Assembly: GCA_947685225.1 (NCBI GenBank)
Contig: CANTUV010000031.1
Location: 70,537,001 to 70,601,000, forward strand
Source of the DNA: Garcia nutans
Lineage: Eukaryota > Streptophyta > Magnoliopsida > Malpighiales > Euphorbiaceae
DNA length: 64,000 bases
Reading direction: 5' to 3'
Within the stretch, counting starts at the first letter, position 1, and each line of letters begins with the position of its first letter. Shown in pieces: positions 9,917-20,940 of this stretch. The translations under genes were made by a program, and so were the position numbers. The notes under the pieces were generated by a model. That model did no database searches. It was not told where the DNA came from and was given only the letters and a program-made list of their open reading frames with translations.

Positions 9917-12839
9917 TGTAACACCCTGATGCCTTATATAAGTACTATACATATACCTAGTATACATACAGTAAGTATATAAAGTATAAGGATGCCACTT
10001 TTCGTTACCTTTTTAAAAACCTGTAACAGAGTTCAAACCACGATATGTTAATTTACATAATATTTACAAAATCATTGTCTTTATCAAAACTTCATTTATA
10101 CATATAACATTCCTTTCGTCAAAAATACATCAAAATTAAAAGTTATACATGTATGCATTACCCTCTAGTTGGTCTCAACAAATCTTTACTCTTCTCGTGG
10201 CATAACGAACAACTCTGTATCTTCCACCAAGCTACTTGCGCGATTACACATCCGCGCTAAGCCCGAAAGCTTAGTAGTACAAATATAAAAGATAAACATA
10301 CCTTATAGAAATGCCAACATGTAATGATATGTCAAATTTAGGTATCATTAGTTTCTTATCATGTTTTTCCTTTTTAATTTCATCTTTCATAGATCTTAAT
10401 TAATTTCATATATTAAACACATATATACATAACATTATTACCAATTCCAACCCATCACTTCTCAATCAATATATCAATATACATACATTATATCTCATAC
10501 CAACCAAGAGTCACACTTCCAAAGAAGACAATCCTTATCACCACACAATTCATCATTGATATCCACAATCAATACACACCTCACATATCATACTTCATAG
10601 CATTAGTTTGTTCACAATTTACTAATCATCAATCACATTTCCAACAAAGGCAATTATTAACACCAACCATCATTCATCACTAATATCCACAATCTATATA
10701 TATATCACATTTACAACAAATGACAGACTCGGGCCCAAAAGACACTAATATGCTATTCGACTTTCAGAGTTAATGCTTTGGTTTAATTATCACATTCATC
10801 AATATCCCAACTAGGCTTCAAGGATTAAGTTCAACCAAGCTTCAAGGGGAACAAAGCATGCTAAGTATCAACCCAACTTGGCTTCAAGAACTAATCCAAC
10901 CTAGCTTCAAGGGTTGTAACATCTCAATTAGGCTTCAAGGACTAGACCCAACCAAGCTTCAAGGGGAGTAAAACATGTTAAACTTCAACCCAACTTGGCT
11001 TCAAGGATCAAGCCCAACCTAACTTCAAGAGATTGTTACCATTAGGCATGCCACCAACAACAAAACTCTGAAAATGAATAACACATTAGATACACAATTC
11101 ATTGATTATTTCATCATCAATATCATTTTCAATTCTCATCATCATTTTGGCAAACATGCCTCACATATCTCAATTGAATTATCATAGCCAATCACAATGG
11201 CTTCATATCACATTTGAGTTATCATTGCCAATAACAATGGCTTCATATCCCATTTTATCTTAAATCACATTTCATGTTTCATCATTGATATATGCAACAT
11301 CAATTACATTACTACACAAACATATTATTAATCAATCATACTATATAGGCATGCTTCAATCATATCATTCAAGTATACCTAATCCATTTCATTGCACATA
11401 TCTCTTAAATTCATAGTCATATAATCCATATGTCTATTCATTTCATTTTGATCATCATTATCAATCATGATAACATCACATTTCATCATTTCTCAAAACA
11501 CATTAACATCATTCATTATTAAAACATTCATCAAATAAATTGCATTGCACATACCTTTTTAGATGATCCTCATCTCTTCCACACTATACAAAACATAACA
11601 TTGTTCATTTAAAATCACATGCATCAACAAATGTAAGTTCCATTTCAACCATATAAGAAGAACAAAAACCAAACACAGTAGCCAACACACCCAAGGGACA
11701 CGGCCAAGCTTGTGGCCGTGTCTCTCAATACCAATTCAAGCCGAGGCAGACACGGGCAAGGGGACACGGCCGTGTCTCTCCACAAAATTCAGGCAGTGGC
11801 AAACACACTCAAGGGACACGGCCAAGCTTGTGGCCGTGTCTCTCCAAAATTCAACCAACACGGCCAAACTTCCCTCAACTTGGCCGTGTCTCCCAAAATT
11901 AATAGATCTTGGCCGTGTTCCATTCTTATTTTGGCCGTGTCTCTCAAATATAAAACCCTAAACATATCCAACACTTCTTTGATTGAATTAAGAACAACTT
12001 ATACACAACACAATCTCATTCAAATGAGTGTAATTCATGTTATTAACACATATTCATCACAATATTCATTTTAACACTATATCCACCACACATTCAAACA
12101 CTTTCCACATCAAACCCTAAAAACCAACATCAATCTTCTTCTTTCTATAACAACATCCATTTAACTTACCATTTTTAAACAAAACCAACACCAATTTAAC
12201 CTTTCTAACTCACAATCAATTTCCATACCTTTAAACACCTCTCAAACACTCTAAATCATGATATTAACAATTCACAACACACATCAAACACATCTTCAAA
12301 ATACCAAAGGAAAAACAAGAGAGTACTTACTTTAGATGAAGAAATTTCACAAATCTCTAACCAATCCTTTGATTCTTCCTTCAATTTGAGCTTAGAATCA
12401 AGAACACCTCCTTTGCTCTCTCTTTCCCTTTAGGTAGCCGGCCACCACAATGAAGAAGAAGAGAAATAATGAAGAAATCATAAAGTCAACACTCATTAAA
12501 TACTCATCCAAAAGAAAATTACTATAAGACCCTCATACACATTTTAATTCCTTTTATCATCTCTTGCCCACTTTGGTAATTTCACACTTAACAATCTAAA
12601 TATCTTCTTCCCTTGACTAAGCACTTTGACTTGAATATATGTTATATATATTGCCATATACCCAACATATACACTTTCTCCATACATTGCTTTCTTTCCA
12701 AACAACACATAACCATTCTCTCTCAAATTCTTTTAACATTCAAATAAACCATACTCAAATACACCACTTATCAAATACACATTCAATTCAATAATAACAA
12801 TATTATCACAACTTCTAAGGCACACTTTGGGATATTACA
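9917..12839 (-). mobile_element. Solo LTR of a Tekay/Del-type element (E family), minus orientation
   Basis: The insert starts TGTAACACCC and ends GATATTACA on the plus strand, flanked by GGAAT (9912-9916) and AGAAT (12840-12844). Read on the minus strand it begins TGTAATATCCC and shares with the E LTR the GACACGGCC motif cluster (11694-11950), the CTTCAAG repeats (10795-11040), the double hairpin (10238-10274), the TATA-like region and a GTAAGT donor (12330-12321). No internal region is present. It therefore looks like a product of LTR-LTR recombination, aged enough for one mismatch in the target duplication. Confidence 0.85.
10795..11040 (-). repeat. CTTGAAG tandem repeats in solo LTR
   Basis: Imperfect units of about 35-40 bp containing CTTGAAGC and a nearby TTGG/CCAA pair. 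The equivalent block in the E LTR is 54340-54510. In the B LTR the same slot upstream of the double hairpin holds an unrelated 105-bp repeat. Confidence 0.75.
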
Positions 12840-13001
12840 AGAATCGAGTCATCCACCCCTTTCTTTTTTTTTGGCCTGTCCGGGTGGTGACTCCATTTTC
12901 TCTGGACTTAGGTCCATGTTCTCTAAGGCCCCGAGCCTAAACAGTGCCAAAGTCGCAACAACCATTCCACCGGGAGTGGGGGCAAAAATCCCCGCTCACA
13001 G

Positions 13002-13018
13002 TGGCAACTCCACTGGGG
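13002..13018 (+). promoter_or_regulatory. A2 primer binding site
   Basis: TGGCAACTCCACTGGGG lies one base after the LTR end. It resembles the arginine-tRNA type binding site reported for Tat/Ogre elements. A3 has the matching site on the minus strand (36941-36957). Confidence 0.65.
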
Positions 13019-13986
13019 ATAAGAGAAGTTGATTCCGTTGGTATTTATATTATTCTATTCTTTCTTATAATGATATTATCCATTACATCATATTAGATTG
13101 TATCGTGTACATGAGTTAGGACGCCCGTGTTACCCGTGTTGTGTTATGTAAGGGATACCATACTTTCACTCAAGGTATGGAGATCGAGCATGGTATAACC
13201 ACTCATAGCCTCGTACCATTTGGTATATACTTGCTATGGGAACCTAATCCTTTTAACCCAAAGACCAAAGCTCATGTAATTGACCTAGTTACTTTCCTTA
13301 GGCTTTTACCCCAAATGCATGTTGTTTGACTATGGTTAATTTATCTTGGCTTAAATCATGGCTTATTTGGTATGTTCTTTTTCTAATATGACCAAAGTAT
13401 ATTGTAAGCTCAAAATAAATTTTTCTTTAAAATCCAAAAGAGCAAAGCTATTTTCAAAACTTTTCAAGATGGTCTTTGGACATAAAACTTTTCTAAAAAA
13501 CAAATTAAAATTTCTTTGGCTCATGGCCCAAATACTAAGCCCGAAATCTATTTTTCTAAAATCTTTTTACACAGTAAGCCCAAATACTAAACACGAATAG
13601 CAAGTTGGTTGAATGGATTAAAACCCAATTGATGGGAATTATTATGAATGGATTTCCATTTTTGAAAACATAACTATTGGTTGAAACGTTCGAGAGAAAT
13701 ATTCAAAAACAAGATACCCCATGTTGGTATTTTGTTAACCATATACCTAGGAAAAGAGAATTGCTATTCGTGTGTGGATGTTATAAGGTTTAAAGGAACG
13801 TCCTATTTTTCCTTGTTTGTCTATTGTTTGTACATACCTGCATACATGCATACATTTACATCTCATATCATTGATCCTCTCTAGCTCACAGCCCTGGATT
13901 ACGAAAGTTCAAAAACCTACAACAATCCGACCTACTCCGGAGACAAGGTATCTAGCAACGACTCAATCACTTGCTCACTAAAAATA
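13019..13986 (+). other. A2 untranslated leader
   Basis: AT-rich leader between the primer binding site and gag, similar along its length to the A3 leader (35756-36940, minus). Short open frames here have no recognisable domain. Confidence 0.6.
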
Positions 13987-15009
13987 ATGGATCCAAAAAA
14001 AATTCAAAGAATGGTGGATGATGCCCTCAATGCCAAGATGGAAGAAATAAAAGAGGCCATGGCCGAGACCATAAAGAATCAATTAGCTGCAATTTTAGGA
14101 AACAATGCCAAAGCATATGCTAGCACTAAGAAAGTCAATGGGAAGGCTAAATTTGATGAAGTAGCTTTTGATGATGATAAGGTGATCATTGATGATGATG
14201 ATTGGGCTCAATACTACCAAGATCTTCAAGACAAAAAGGAGCCGAAGGTTGTTGAGAAGGCAACTTTTGAAAAGACTGAAAATTCTGATGTTGAAAAGAT
14301 GATCGCAGATTTAGAAAAGATATTTGAGAAGAAACTAAAGTCCGAAGAGATGTCCAAGATTGACAAATTATTTGAGCTAGATGAAGAAGTTCCATACAAA
14401 TTCAAGATGCCATCCTTTGCAAAGTACAATGGCACTAGAAATCCTCATCTCCATGTGAAGCAGTATATCACTGCCATGCAGTCTGCTAGAGCTACTAAGG
14501 CTCAAACTCTAAGGTACTTCATGCTCTCATTGGATCCTGCTATCCAAAATTGGTTCAATACCTTAGATGATGGAACACAAAAGAGTTGGGATCTGCTTTA
14601 CAAAGCCTTCATCCAACAATATGGGTATAATGTCGAGATGGAAGTTACCTTAATGGAAGTGGAGTCCATTAGGCAAAGGCCAAATGAGAATTTTGTAGAT
14701 TATATGAAGAGATGGAGAAACAAGGCTGCTTTACTCAAGAAAAGGCCCGATGAATCTGATCAAATAAGGATGATCGTGAGAGGTGTCCTGCCCAATCTCT
14801 GTGAAAGGATGTCTCACACCCTTATAAGAGACTTCAAAGACCTTCTCCAAGCTGGTTTGCAAATTGAAGAGTGGGAAAGGGAGAAGAATCGCTTTTCAAT
14901 AAAAAGGAATGAGAAAGGGAACTACCAGTCGGGCAATCAAAGCACACAAAAAGAAGTTGATGTTAATGCCACTAGTCAAGGAAGAATGAGGCAGTTTTCA
15001 AAATTATGA
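13987..15009 (+). CDS. A2 gag, Tat type (340 codons, C-terminal part shifted)
   Basis: Capsid-like Gag that would package element RNA. The ATG at 13987 fits the A3 gag start (35755, minus). Residues about 1-130 are charged and rich in Lys/Glu/Asp. Residues about 140-300 form a retrotransposon gag domain with ITAMQSARATKAQTLRYF, WFNTLDDGTQKSWDLLYKAF and VESIRQRPNENFVDYMKRWR. The frame stops at 15007-15009. The expected zinc-knuckle segment continues in another frame at 15064, so the C-terminal end is broken by a frameshift or was lost by drift. It remains the best-preserved Tat gag in the window. Confidence 0.85.
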   Translation: MDPKKIQRMVDDALNAKMEEIKEAMAETIKNQLAAILGNNAKAYASTKKVNGKAKFDEVAFDDDKVIIDDDDWAQYYQDLQDKKEPKVVEKATFEKTENSDVEKMIADLEKIFEKKLKSEEMSKIDKLFELDEEVPYKFKMPSFAKYNGTRNPHLHVKQYITAMQSARATKAQTLRYFMLSLDPAIQNWFNTLDDGTQKSWDLLYKAFIQQYGYNVEMEVTLMEVESIRQRPNENFVDYMKRWRNKAALLKKRPDESDQIRMIVRGVLPNLCERMSHTLIRDFKDLLQAGLQIEEWEREKNRFSIKRNEKGNYQSGNQSTQKEVDVNATSQGRMRQFSKL

Positions 15010-15063
15010 AAGCCACTGTCTTGGGTTCTCAATGAGCTACAAAAGAAGGGATTATTACAACCC

Positions 15064-15372
15064 TTGACTCCTTGTTCTTTGCCTAATCCTCTTCCACCTA
15101 ACTTTGATACTAATGCATTTTGTCAATTCCATCAAAGGCCTGGACACGAAATGGACAATTGCATGAAGTTGAGGCATGAGATCCAGAATTTAGTTGATAA
15201 TGGCAAGTTGCCCAAGCCGGATAAGCCCAACACCAAAGATAATCCATTTCCAAGGTTCAGTAGAGTACCTCCACCGGCAACCTTCATGATGGGAAATGGA
15301 TTGGAAGAAGATTTTGTTTTATCATCCTTTCAAGATGGAAATATTAAAGATGTGAAAGGAAAAGAAGCTTAA
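15064..15372 (+). pseudogene. A2 gag C-terminal zinc-knuckle-like segment
   Basis: A 102-codon open stretch with CQFHQRPGHEMDNC (CX2HX4HX4C), followed by LRHEIQNLVDNGKLP, a usual Tat Gag tail. It sits 55 bp after the end of the main gag frame, so it was probably part of the same protein before a frameshift. It ends at TAA 15370-15372 with no protease behind it. Confidence 0.75.
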
Positions 15373-17875
15373 ACTCAACGAACTTTCCTTAGCTTGAATG
15401 TTGCTTTTCAATTTTACTTTCTTTAATATTTAATTTGAACAATTTGTTTGAATAAATTACTTTTATCAAAAAAAAATTTTTTGGTCCTTGTTCATTTTGG
15501 TGCTCAACCAATGAGGAATCTAGCTTGATATTTATAAATTAATGTATCTAGGCATCATGACTTGAATGACTTTAATAGGTGAGGGAATTACTCTATAGCA
15601 TTGAGTTGTGTTTGCTTACTTAGAGAGGGCTCCTACATAATTACCTTTGTCTAGGTCCTAGTCAGTCTTAGAACATGCTTTGACAAACTTTCAAGGTGAA
15701 ATTGAACTCTACTTATTTAAGAGAGAGATGATCTAGGCATTGTTTGATGAGCCAACAACTAGTATCCACCCAATTAAATATCAATCCCTAGTTGTCCCTT
15801 TGAGCCTTCATAAAATTTTAGCTTTCTCTTCATTGGCATAAAATCCCAATAACCTACCCTGAGCTGTTGTGATACTTTTGGCAAGTCTTATGATCACTAA
15901 GATGAAGAGGCAAGAAGATCAAAGGAAACAATGATTAGTCCAGATCATGAGGATAGGTGAAGTTCTCAAGATCATGAAGATAGTTGAAGTTCTCAAAACC
16001 ATAAGGGTGGTTGAAGTTCTCAATACCACAAGGGTAGTTGAAGTTTTCCTAATATCTCCAATATATCAACATCAACATCACAGTAACAAATGATTTATCC
16101 CTATTAAAGAAGATTTATGTTACTTATCCATTATTGGAAGCCCAAGTTGGTACTAGCAAGACAACTCTTTTAGAGCTAGAACCAAAAAAAAAAAAACAAA
16201 AAAGACAAAAGAAAAGAAAAAGAAAAGAAAAAAAAGATAAAAGAAAAGATAAAAGAAAAGAAAAAAGATAAAACCTAAAAAGGCGGTTCAGAAAGCTAAC
16301 TGAGTTCACTTTTACCTAAAGCAGCAAAAGGCTTCCATAAGGACGGTTTGACTTGAATTGGTCCAACCCAACCAAAGATTCAATCAAAATGGGAGAAAAA
16401 GGAGGAAGACCATTCAGTTCTTGAAAGTTCTGTACTTAAAAGTCCTACAAGGAAGAAGGACAAAGTGATAAAATACTCAAAGAAAGGGAAGAGTAAGAAA
16501 AAGAAAAAGAAAGAAAAGGGATAAGAAGAAAAGAAATGAATTTGGGAACCAAACTTTTTTGCAAGGGCAAAAACTATCCTAATCAAGATCCAAATTAATG
16601 CCAAGAAGGTAGAAGGAATTTGGAGTCTAGCAAGATTGCCTCCAAGCTGCCTAAAATTCAAAAAAGAAATTTGTAGTGTGAAGGTTTGTCCATTGTGTCA
16701 CATTGGCTCCAACTTACAAATGGCCTTCATTTAACCCATGTCCCTTATAGACCCCATTTCAATCCTATTAAAGACCTGTTGATCTCTCTTGGTAGGTAGA
16801 GTCTATTAGTGGAGATAGTTTGGATAAGCATGCATATGAGATAGACAATATTTAAACTCAAATGAGACCTTTGACCAAGTAATGTGTATGTGCCAATCTA
16901 AAGTGCAACAGTTCTTGCTTAAATAGAAATAATTCCCGAGTTTAGTACGGTAACTAGGGTTGTCATGTTATAGATATGTTAATTTGAAAAATCAAGTCCT
17001 GAGGTACATTGACATTAATTTGGCAAAGCCAACATTTGATTTCAAAATTAAAATTCAAAAATTAAAAAAAAAAGGAAAAGAAAAAAGTGTTTTGTCATAC
17101 AAAGCCTTCAACTTAAGGGAAGTATGTTGAACCTCCAAAGGACACATTGGGCAAAGGAATTGATTACTGGCAAGGTCATGAAGAAGCTATCAACTGACAT
17201 GCTGAGACATAGTTTGAAATAGATGAATCCCTGACTTTGCTGCTTGGGGTCTCCATTATTCATATTTTCAACATCTTGAAGATAAAAGCCATAAATGTAA
17301 AGCTTTCTATCATTCCAATGCAAGACTTGAATGAGCGTCGAAAAGAAGTCAATGAGAATACTTCTGCTGATCACCTCGGTCTGTGAGTTAATGAAACCGC
17401 TGTGAGTATTATCATACATATCATGCATACATGAGCATATCACATTGCACTTTCTTGTCTTGTGTTGTCTATTCCTTGTCAAAATGAACAGCAAACACCT
17501 TGCGAAGTAAAGAATCAAAAGAAGATATTGAATCAAGAGGGCACGAAAAGCCTATTTGCTTGTGGAAGCTCCAATCATTTTGCAAAAGAAGAAATACATG
17601 CTTGTGCTACGAACTAGACGGCAAAAACATCAATCAGAGCTCGCATAGAAAAATCATGTGTTTGAGCCTACACAGGGGGCAAAGTTTCTCCTTTTCAATT
17701 TTTTGAGTCTATATATAAAAAAAATTTTGCCACGCAGGGGCGGGCAAGGAGAGGATATGAAGGCTAATTAAAAATAGCTGATTGCAAAAAGGAAGAACAA
17801 AAGAATGAAACATTAGAACTCTCAAAAGAATGAAGATGCAAAAGACAAAAGATCAGTTCAGCTAAAAGAGCTGAA
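15373..17875 (+). other. A2 non-coding 3' region
   Basis: No pol. Contents: short repeats near 15940-16050 (units such as AACCATAAGGGTGGTT), a purine-rich AAAGA tract at 16180-16270, and a short stretch near 16270-16380 resembling the exon-intron border of antisense gene 2 in A1 (5020-5100) and A4. The rest is AT-rich with only chance open frames. Confidence 0.55.
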
Positions 17876-18135
17876 GCCAGGGTAAAGACCCGACCTCCAA
17901 TGGATAAAGATCCATGTTGCAAGGGTGAAGACCCAATCTCAAAGGATGAAGATCCATTTTCAAGGGTGAAGACCCAATCTCCAAGGATGAAGATCCATTT
18001 GCAAGGGTGAAGACCCGATCTCAAAGGATGAAGATCCATGTTTCAAGGGTAAAGACCCAATGTCAAAAGATGAAGATCCATTTTCAAGGATGAAGACCCA
18101 ATCTCAAAGGATGAAGATCCATTTTGAGGGTGAAA
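17876..18135 (+). repeat. A2 mini-hairpin array, GAAG-loop type
   Basis: Alternating units GGGTGAAGACCC and GGATGAAGATCC, about 17-20 bp apart. Each is a perfect 4-bp stem around the constant loop GAAG. Some copies carry AAAG in the loop. Confidence 0.8.
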
Positions 18136-18180
18136 AACCACAATGCATAGAATAACCGGAGCAGTCAAACTTCTCAAATG

Positions 18181-18660
18181 ATAAAAGGTCAGTCAAACTC
18201 AGTCTCGGGACTAAGCACCCAAATTAAATTTAATATCGGGTCCAGAACCAAAAATACCCTTAGGTCTAGAACCTAGAATCTTTTCTAAGTCCAGAACTTA
18301 GCTCGGGTCCAGAACCCAAATTTTGATTTGGTCTAGAACCTAGAATCTCTTATAAGTCCAGAACTTAGCTCGAGTTCAGAACCCAAATTCAATCCAAGCT
18401 TGGGTCCAAGTACCCAATTTCTGGTCCAAGTACCCAAATCCAATTCAATTCAATCTCGGGTCCTAGTACCCAATTCCAATTTAACATCGGGTCTAAGCAC
18501 CTCAGCACCCAAATTCAATTCAGTCTCGGGTCCAAGTACCCATTCTCGGGTCCAAGCGCCCATTCTAGGGGTCCAAGTACCCAAATCAAATAAATTTTAG
18601 GTCCAAGTACCCAAATCAAATCAATCCCGGGTCCAAGTACCCAAATCAAATCAAATCAAA
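18181..18660 (+). repeat. A2 mini-hairpin array, CCAGA-loop type
   Basis: Units such as GGGTCCAGAACCC, AAGTCCAGAACTT, AGGTCTAGAACCT and GGGTCCAAGTACCC. Stems vary in paired fashion. The array is joined directly to the truncated 3' LTR at about 18661. Confidence 0.8.
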
Positions 18661-19847
18661 TAAATTTTCATAAAACTCCATAACATTATCAATTGCTTTT
18701 TCCAAATCCTAAAAATAACTCATTACCCGAAACCCTAAATTCAAAAATCCTAAAATCCTAATTCAACTCCAAAACCTAAAATAGTGAACCCTAACCTCCT
18801 TAAAACCTTAAACCTTAATTTTTTCTAAACCCTAATCCTTTAAAACTTTAAAAAACCATATAAACACAAATATTTAATTTTACACAGTAAGCTTGAAACC
18901 ATAATTCAATGAATAGCCATAAACCACAAATCAAAAATGTTTTAAAGTGTCCAAACTCTAGTTTCATGATTTCACCATTCAAATATTAATTTAGTTAATC
19001 AAAGAGCTTTATCAACCTTTTTCAACATAAAACGTTAATCTATTTTAATTTCTTAAAAAAACTCACAGTATCCATAATTTAGACTTTTATTTGCTTTATT
19101 CAATTCTATATTTGATTATGCTTTGATTTATTTTATATGCTTTAATTTATTTAAGTTCAATGCTTGGTTTATTTAATTTATCATGGGTGGATGTTTACTT
19201 TCTATTGATATTTAATATCTTTGATGAATGATTTATTTATTATGAATGGTTATTTACTTTTATCAATTTATTTAGATTTCCAAATGTTGTAAGAGGTATG
19301 TTTCCACTTGGTGGGTACCTCATTAGTTAAATATCATGTAATTTAATTTGCTTTTCTATTTTTAGAACCTACGTAAAGGACATGTTTCTACCTTTCGGTG
19401 GGTGTCCTATTTAGGCATGTGATGTAAGGACATGTTTTCATCTTTAGATGGGTGTTCATTTATTTATTTTGCTTGGACTTTGCTTTGATTCTAATATATT
19501 GATTCTTTCTTTTAATTATTGTGTGTAATATGGATAATGTTGTTATATTTAAGAATTTTATAATATTAAAACCTATAAAGGAGACCGGTTCCAATGAACC
19601 GGGCGTTGTGGGGGTGCTGGGCTATTTCTCACCTTCCCCACATGTACCCAACTTTGCGAACCCATTAGGGGGTTGGGGATTCCTTAGGAATAGAGTCATC
19701 CACCCCTTTCTTTTTTTCCGGCCCGTCCGGGTGGCGATTCCATTTTCTCCGAACTTAGGTCCGTGTTCTCTAAGGCCCCGAGCCTAAACAGTGCCGAAGT
19801 CGTAAGAACCATTCCACAGGAAGTGGGGGCAAAAATCCCCGCTCACA
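18661..19847 (+). repeat. A2 3' LTR, 5'-truncated
   Basis: Closely matches the 5' LTR from about 8890 to its end, without the solo-LTR insert, and ends CTCACA at 19847. Roughly the first 1 kb of the LTR (the U3 side) is missing at the junction with the tandem array. It has the three-hairpin block at 19293-19457. Confidence 0.9.
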
Positions 19848-20536
19848 TATAGGTAGGTGAAAGTATGGGTCGTGTCCATACACTATTCTGACAATGCTTG
19901 AACTACACGCCGGTCTATCGGACACTCCTCAGAAGGTAATTGCAAGATAAAGCTTTCAAAACAGCAATCTCTGATAATCCGTCTTACCCGAGAAGGCGCT
20001 ACATCATACCATTGTCGGGCTTTATAGACACACCCTCCGCCCCAGATAACGCAACTATCATGCTAACACGGAGCTAGGTAAGTTAACACAATGTAAGTAT
20101 ATCATTATATCAATACCATTGATTTTTAGAACTAAATTTATTTTTGTTCTATTTTTAGTCTATCTATTTACTTATATATATTCATCTAATTAATTTATTT
20201 TTCCTAAATCCTAAAAAAAAAACAACAAAAAAGTAAAAGAAAAGGAAAAGAAAACAAAAAAGAAACAAAAAAAGAAATCAAAACGAAAACAAAAAAGAAA
20301 CAGAAAAGTAAAAGTAAAAAAAAAACAAAACAAAAAAATAATAAAAAAATAAAAAATGAAAAAATGAAAAATAATTTACTGTTAAAAATAAATAATTGAT
20401 TAATTACCTTGCTCTTTTGATTTGAACTGCGATGAAGCCGGATCCTGGCTAGTAGACTTATATTTCCATTTTCATGCTGCCAAATAAACTCCAATAACTC
20501 AGCATTAGATCGAGTTCCTGATCTTGAAGTATGCAT
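19848..20536 (-). pseudogene. A1 antisense gene 1, proximal exons of PMD-like gene
   Basis: The inferred start is an ATG at 20536, giving MHTSRSGTRSNAELLEFIWQ. Exon 1 ends at 20408 with AG/GTAATT. A4 has a matching exon (56135 to 55989) starting with MQMEEM and containing TRSNIELLENIQ, which supports both start and splice site. An A-rich intron (about 20095-20407) follows. The next exon encodes VAPSRVRRIIRDCCFES and DTTHTFTYL, then meets the A2 insertion at 19848 and continues at 7895. One in-frame stop is visible before DTTHTF. Confidence 0.6.
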
Positions 20537-20940
20537 TTTCTAATCAACTCTATGCTAAACTCTCTAAACTCTCTAATATAAAAAATGTATAACTATGAAT
20601 GAAATGAAGAAATGAGCTGCAAGATTAATATAGAGAAATGGCAAAGGAAAAAGACAAAAATCAAAAAGAGAAAAATAATATTCTCGTGAGAAAAAAAATA
20701 TTAGTATTGATAAATAGTAAATTACTATTTACAAATAGCAAATGAATATTTGGTGAATAGTATATAAATAGTAACTACATAGTAAATAAATAGGAAACTC
20801 AATTATTCAATTCAATCATTCAGATATTTGCATGTATATAAATATTTTTGCACTTTTAAAATATTTTTACACGCAGGGGGGAAGAAGATATGTGCATGCT
20901 AAAAATTAGCTAAATCATTTGCAAATTCCTTTAATATCCT
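20537..20940 (-). promoter_or_regulatory. Putative upstream region of A1 antisense gene 1
   Basis: AT-rich flank on the 5' side of the antisense start. A CTATATTAAT motif on the minus strand near 20622-20635 lies about 90 bp upstream of the ATG and could be a TATA box. This is inference only. Confidence 0.3.

Larger units (their letters stand above)
7896..13000 (+). repeat. A2 5' LTR (interrupted by a solo LTR)
   Basis: About 2.18 kb once the 2,923-bp insert and one duplication are removed. It begins TGTAGACCCTTAATTTTTG and ends CCCCGCTCACA. Internal landmarks are a palindrome near 8110, telomere-like CCCTAA motifs at 8940-9060, the three-hairpin block at 9520-9684, and a hairpin pairing CCGGTTC with GAACCGG near 9813. 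Confidence 0.9.
7896..19847 (+). mobile_element. A2: gag-only (non-autonomous) Tat LTR retrotransposon
   Basis: Complete outline: a 5' LTR starting TGTAGACCC (7896) and ending CTCACA (13000), a primer binding site, gag, a non-coding 3' region rich in tandem repeats, and a 5'-truncated 3' LTR (18661-19847). No protease, RT or integrase is present, so it would need enzymes from a relative. It interrupts the PMD-like gene of A1 with a 5-bp duplication. Its 5' LTR carries a nested Tekay solo LTR. A trace of antisense gene 2 remains near 16270-16380, suggesting derivation from a full element by internal loss. Confidence 0.85.

Noticed and set aside
11710..12074. Overlapping frames across the GACACGGCC motifs
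   Set aside because: Repeated peptides simply mirror the DNA motif. Frames are not conserved in E.
16124..16661. Minus-strand frames rich in Phe/Leu/Ser
   Set aside because: Products of the purine-rich AAAGA tract read on the other strand; low complexity.
17108..17536. 142-codon minus-strand frame in the A2 3' region
   Set aside because: No domain, no conservation in other Tat copies, and it overlaps non-coding repeats.
17876..18660. Possible CRISPR-like array
   Set aside because: Units are imperfect, overlapping and self-complementary with no unique spacers. This is eukaryotic retroelement DNA.
19521..19787. An 88-codon frame at the right end of Tat LTRs, also seen at 34162-34437
   Set aside because: Similarity between copies follows from LTR homology and conserved hairpins. 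The frame differs at both ends and is non-coding in A3.
20204..20407. Extension of the PMD exon 1 frame through the A-rich tract
   Set aside because: The peptide becomes a Phe/Leu run past a good GTAATT donor whose position agrees with the donor in A4. Treated as intron.
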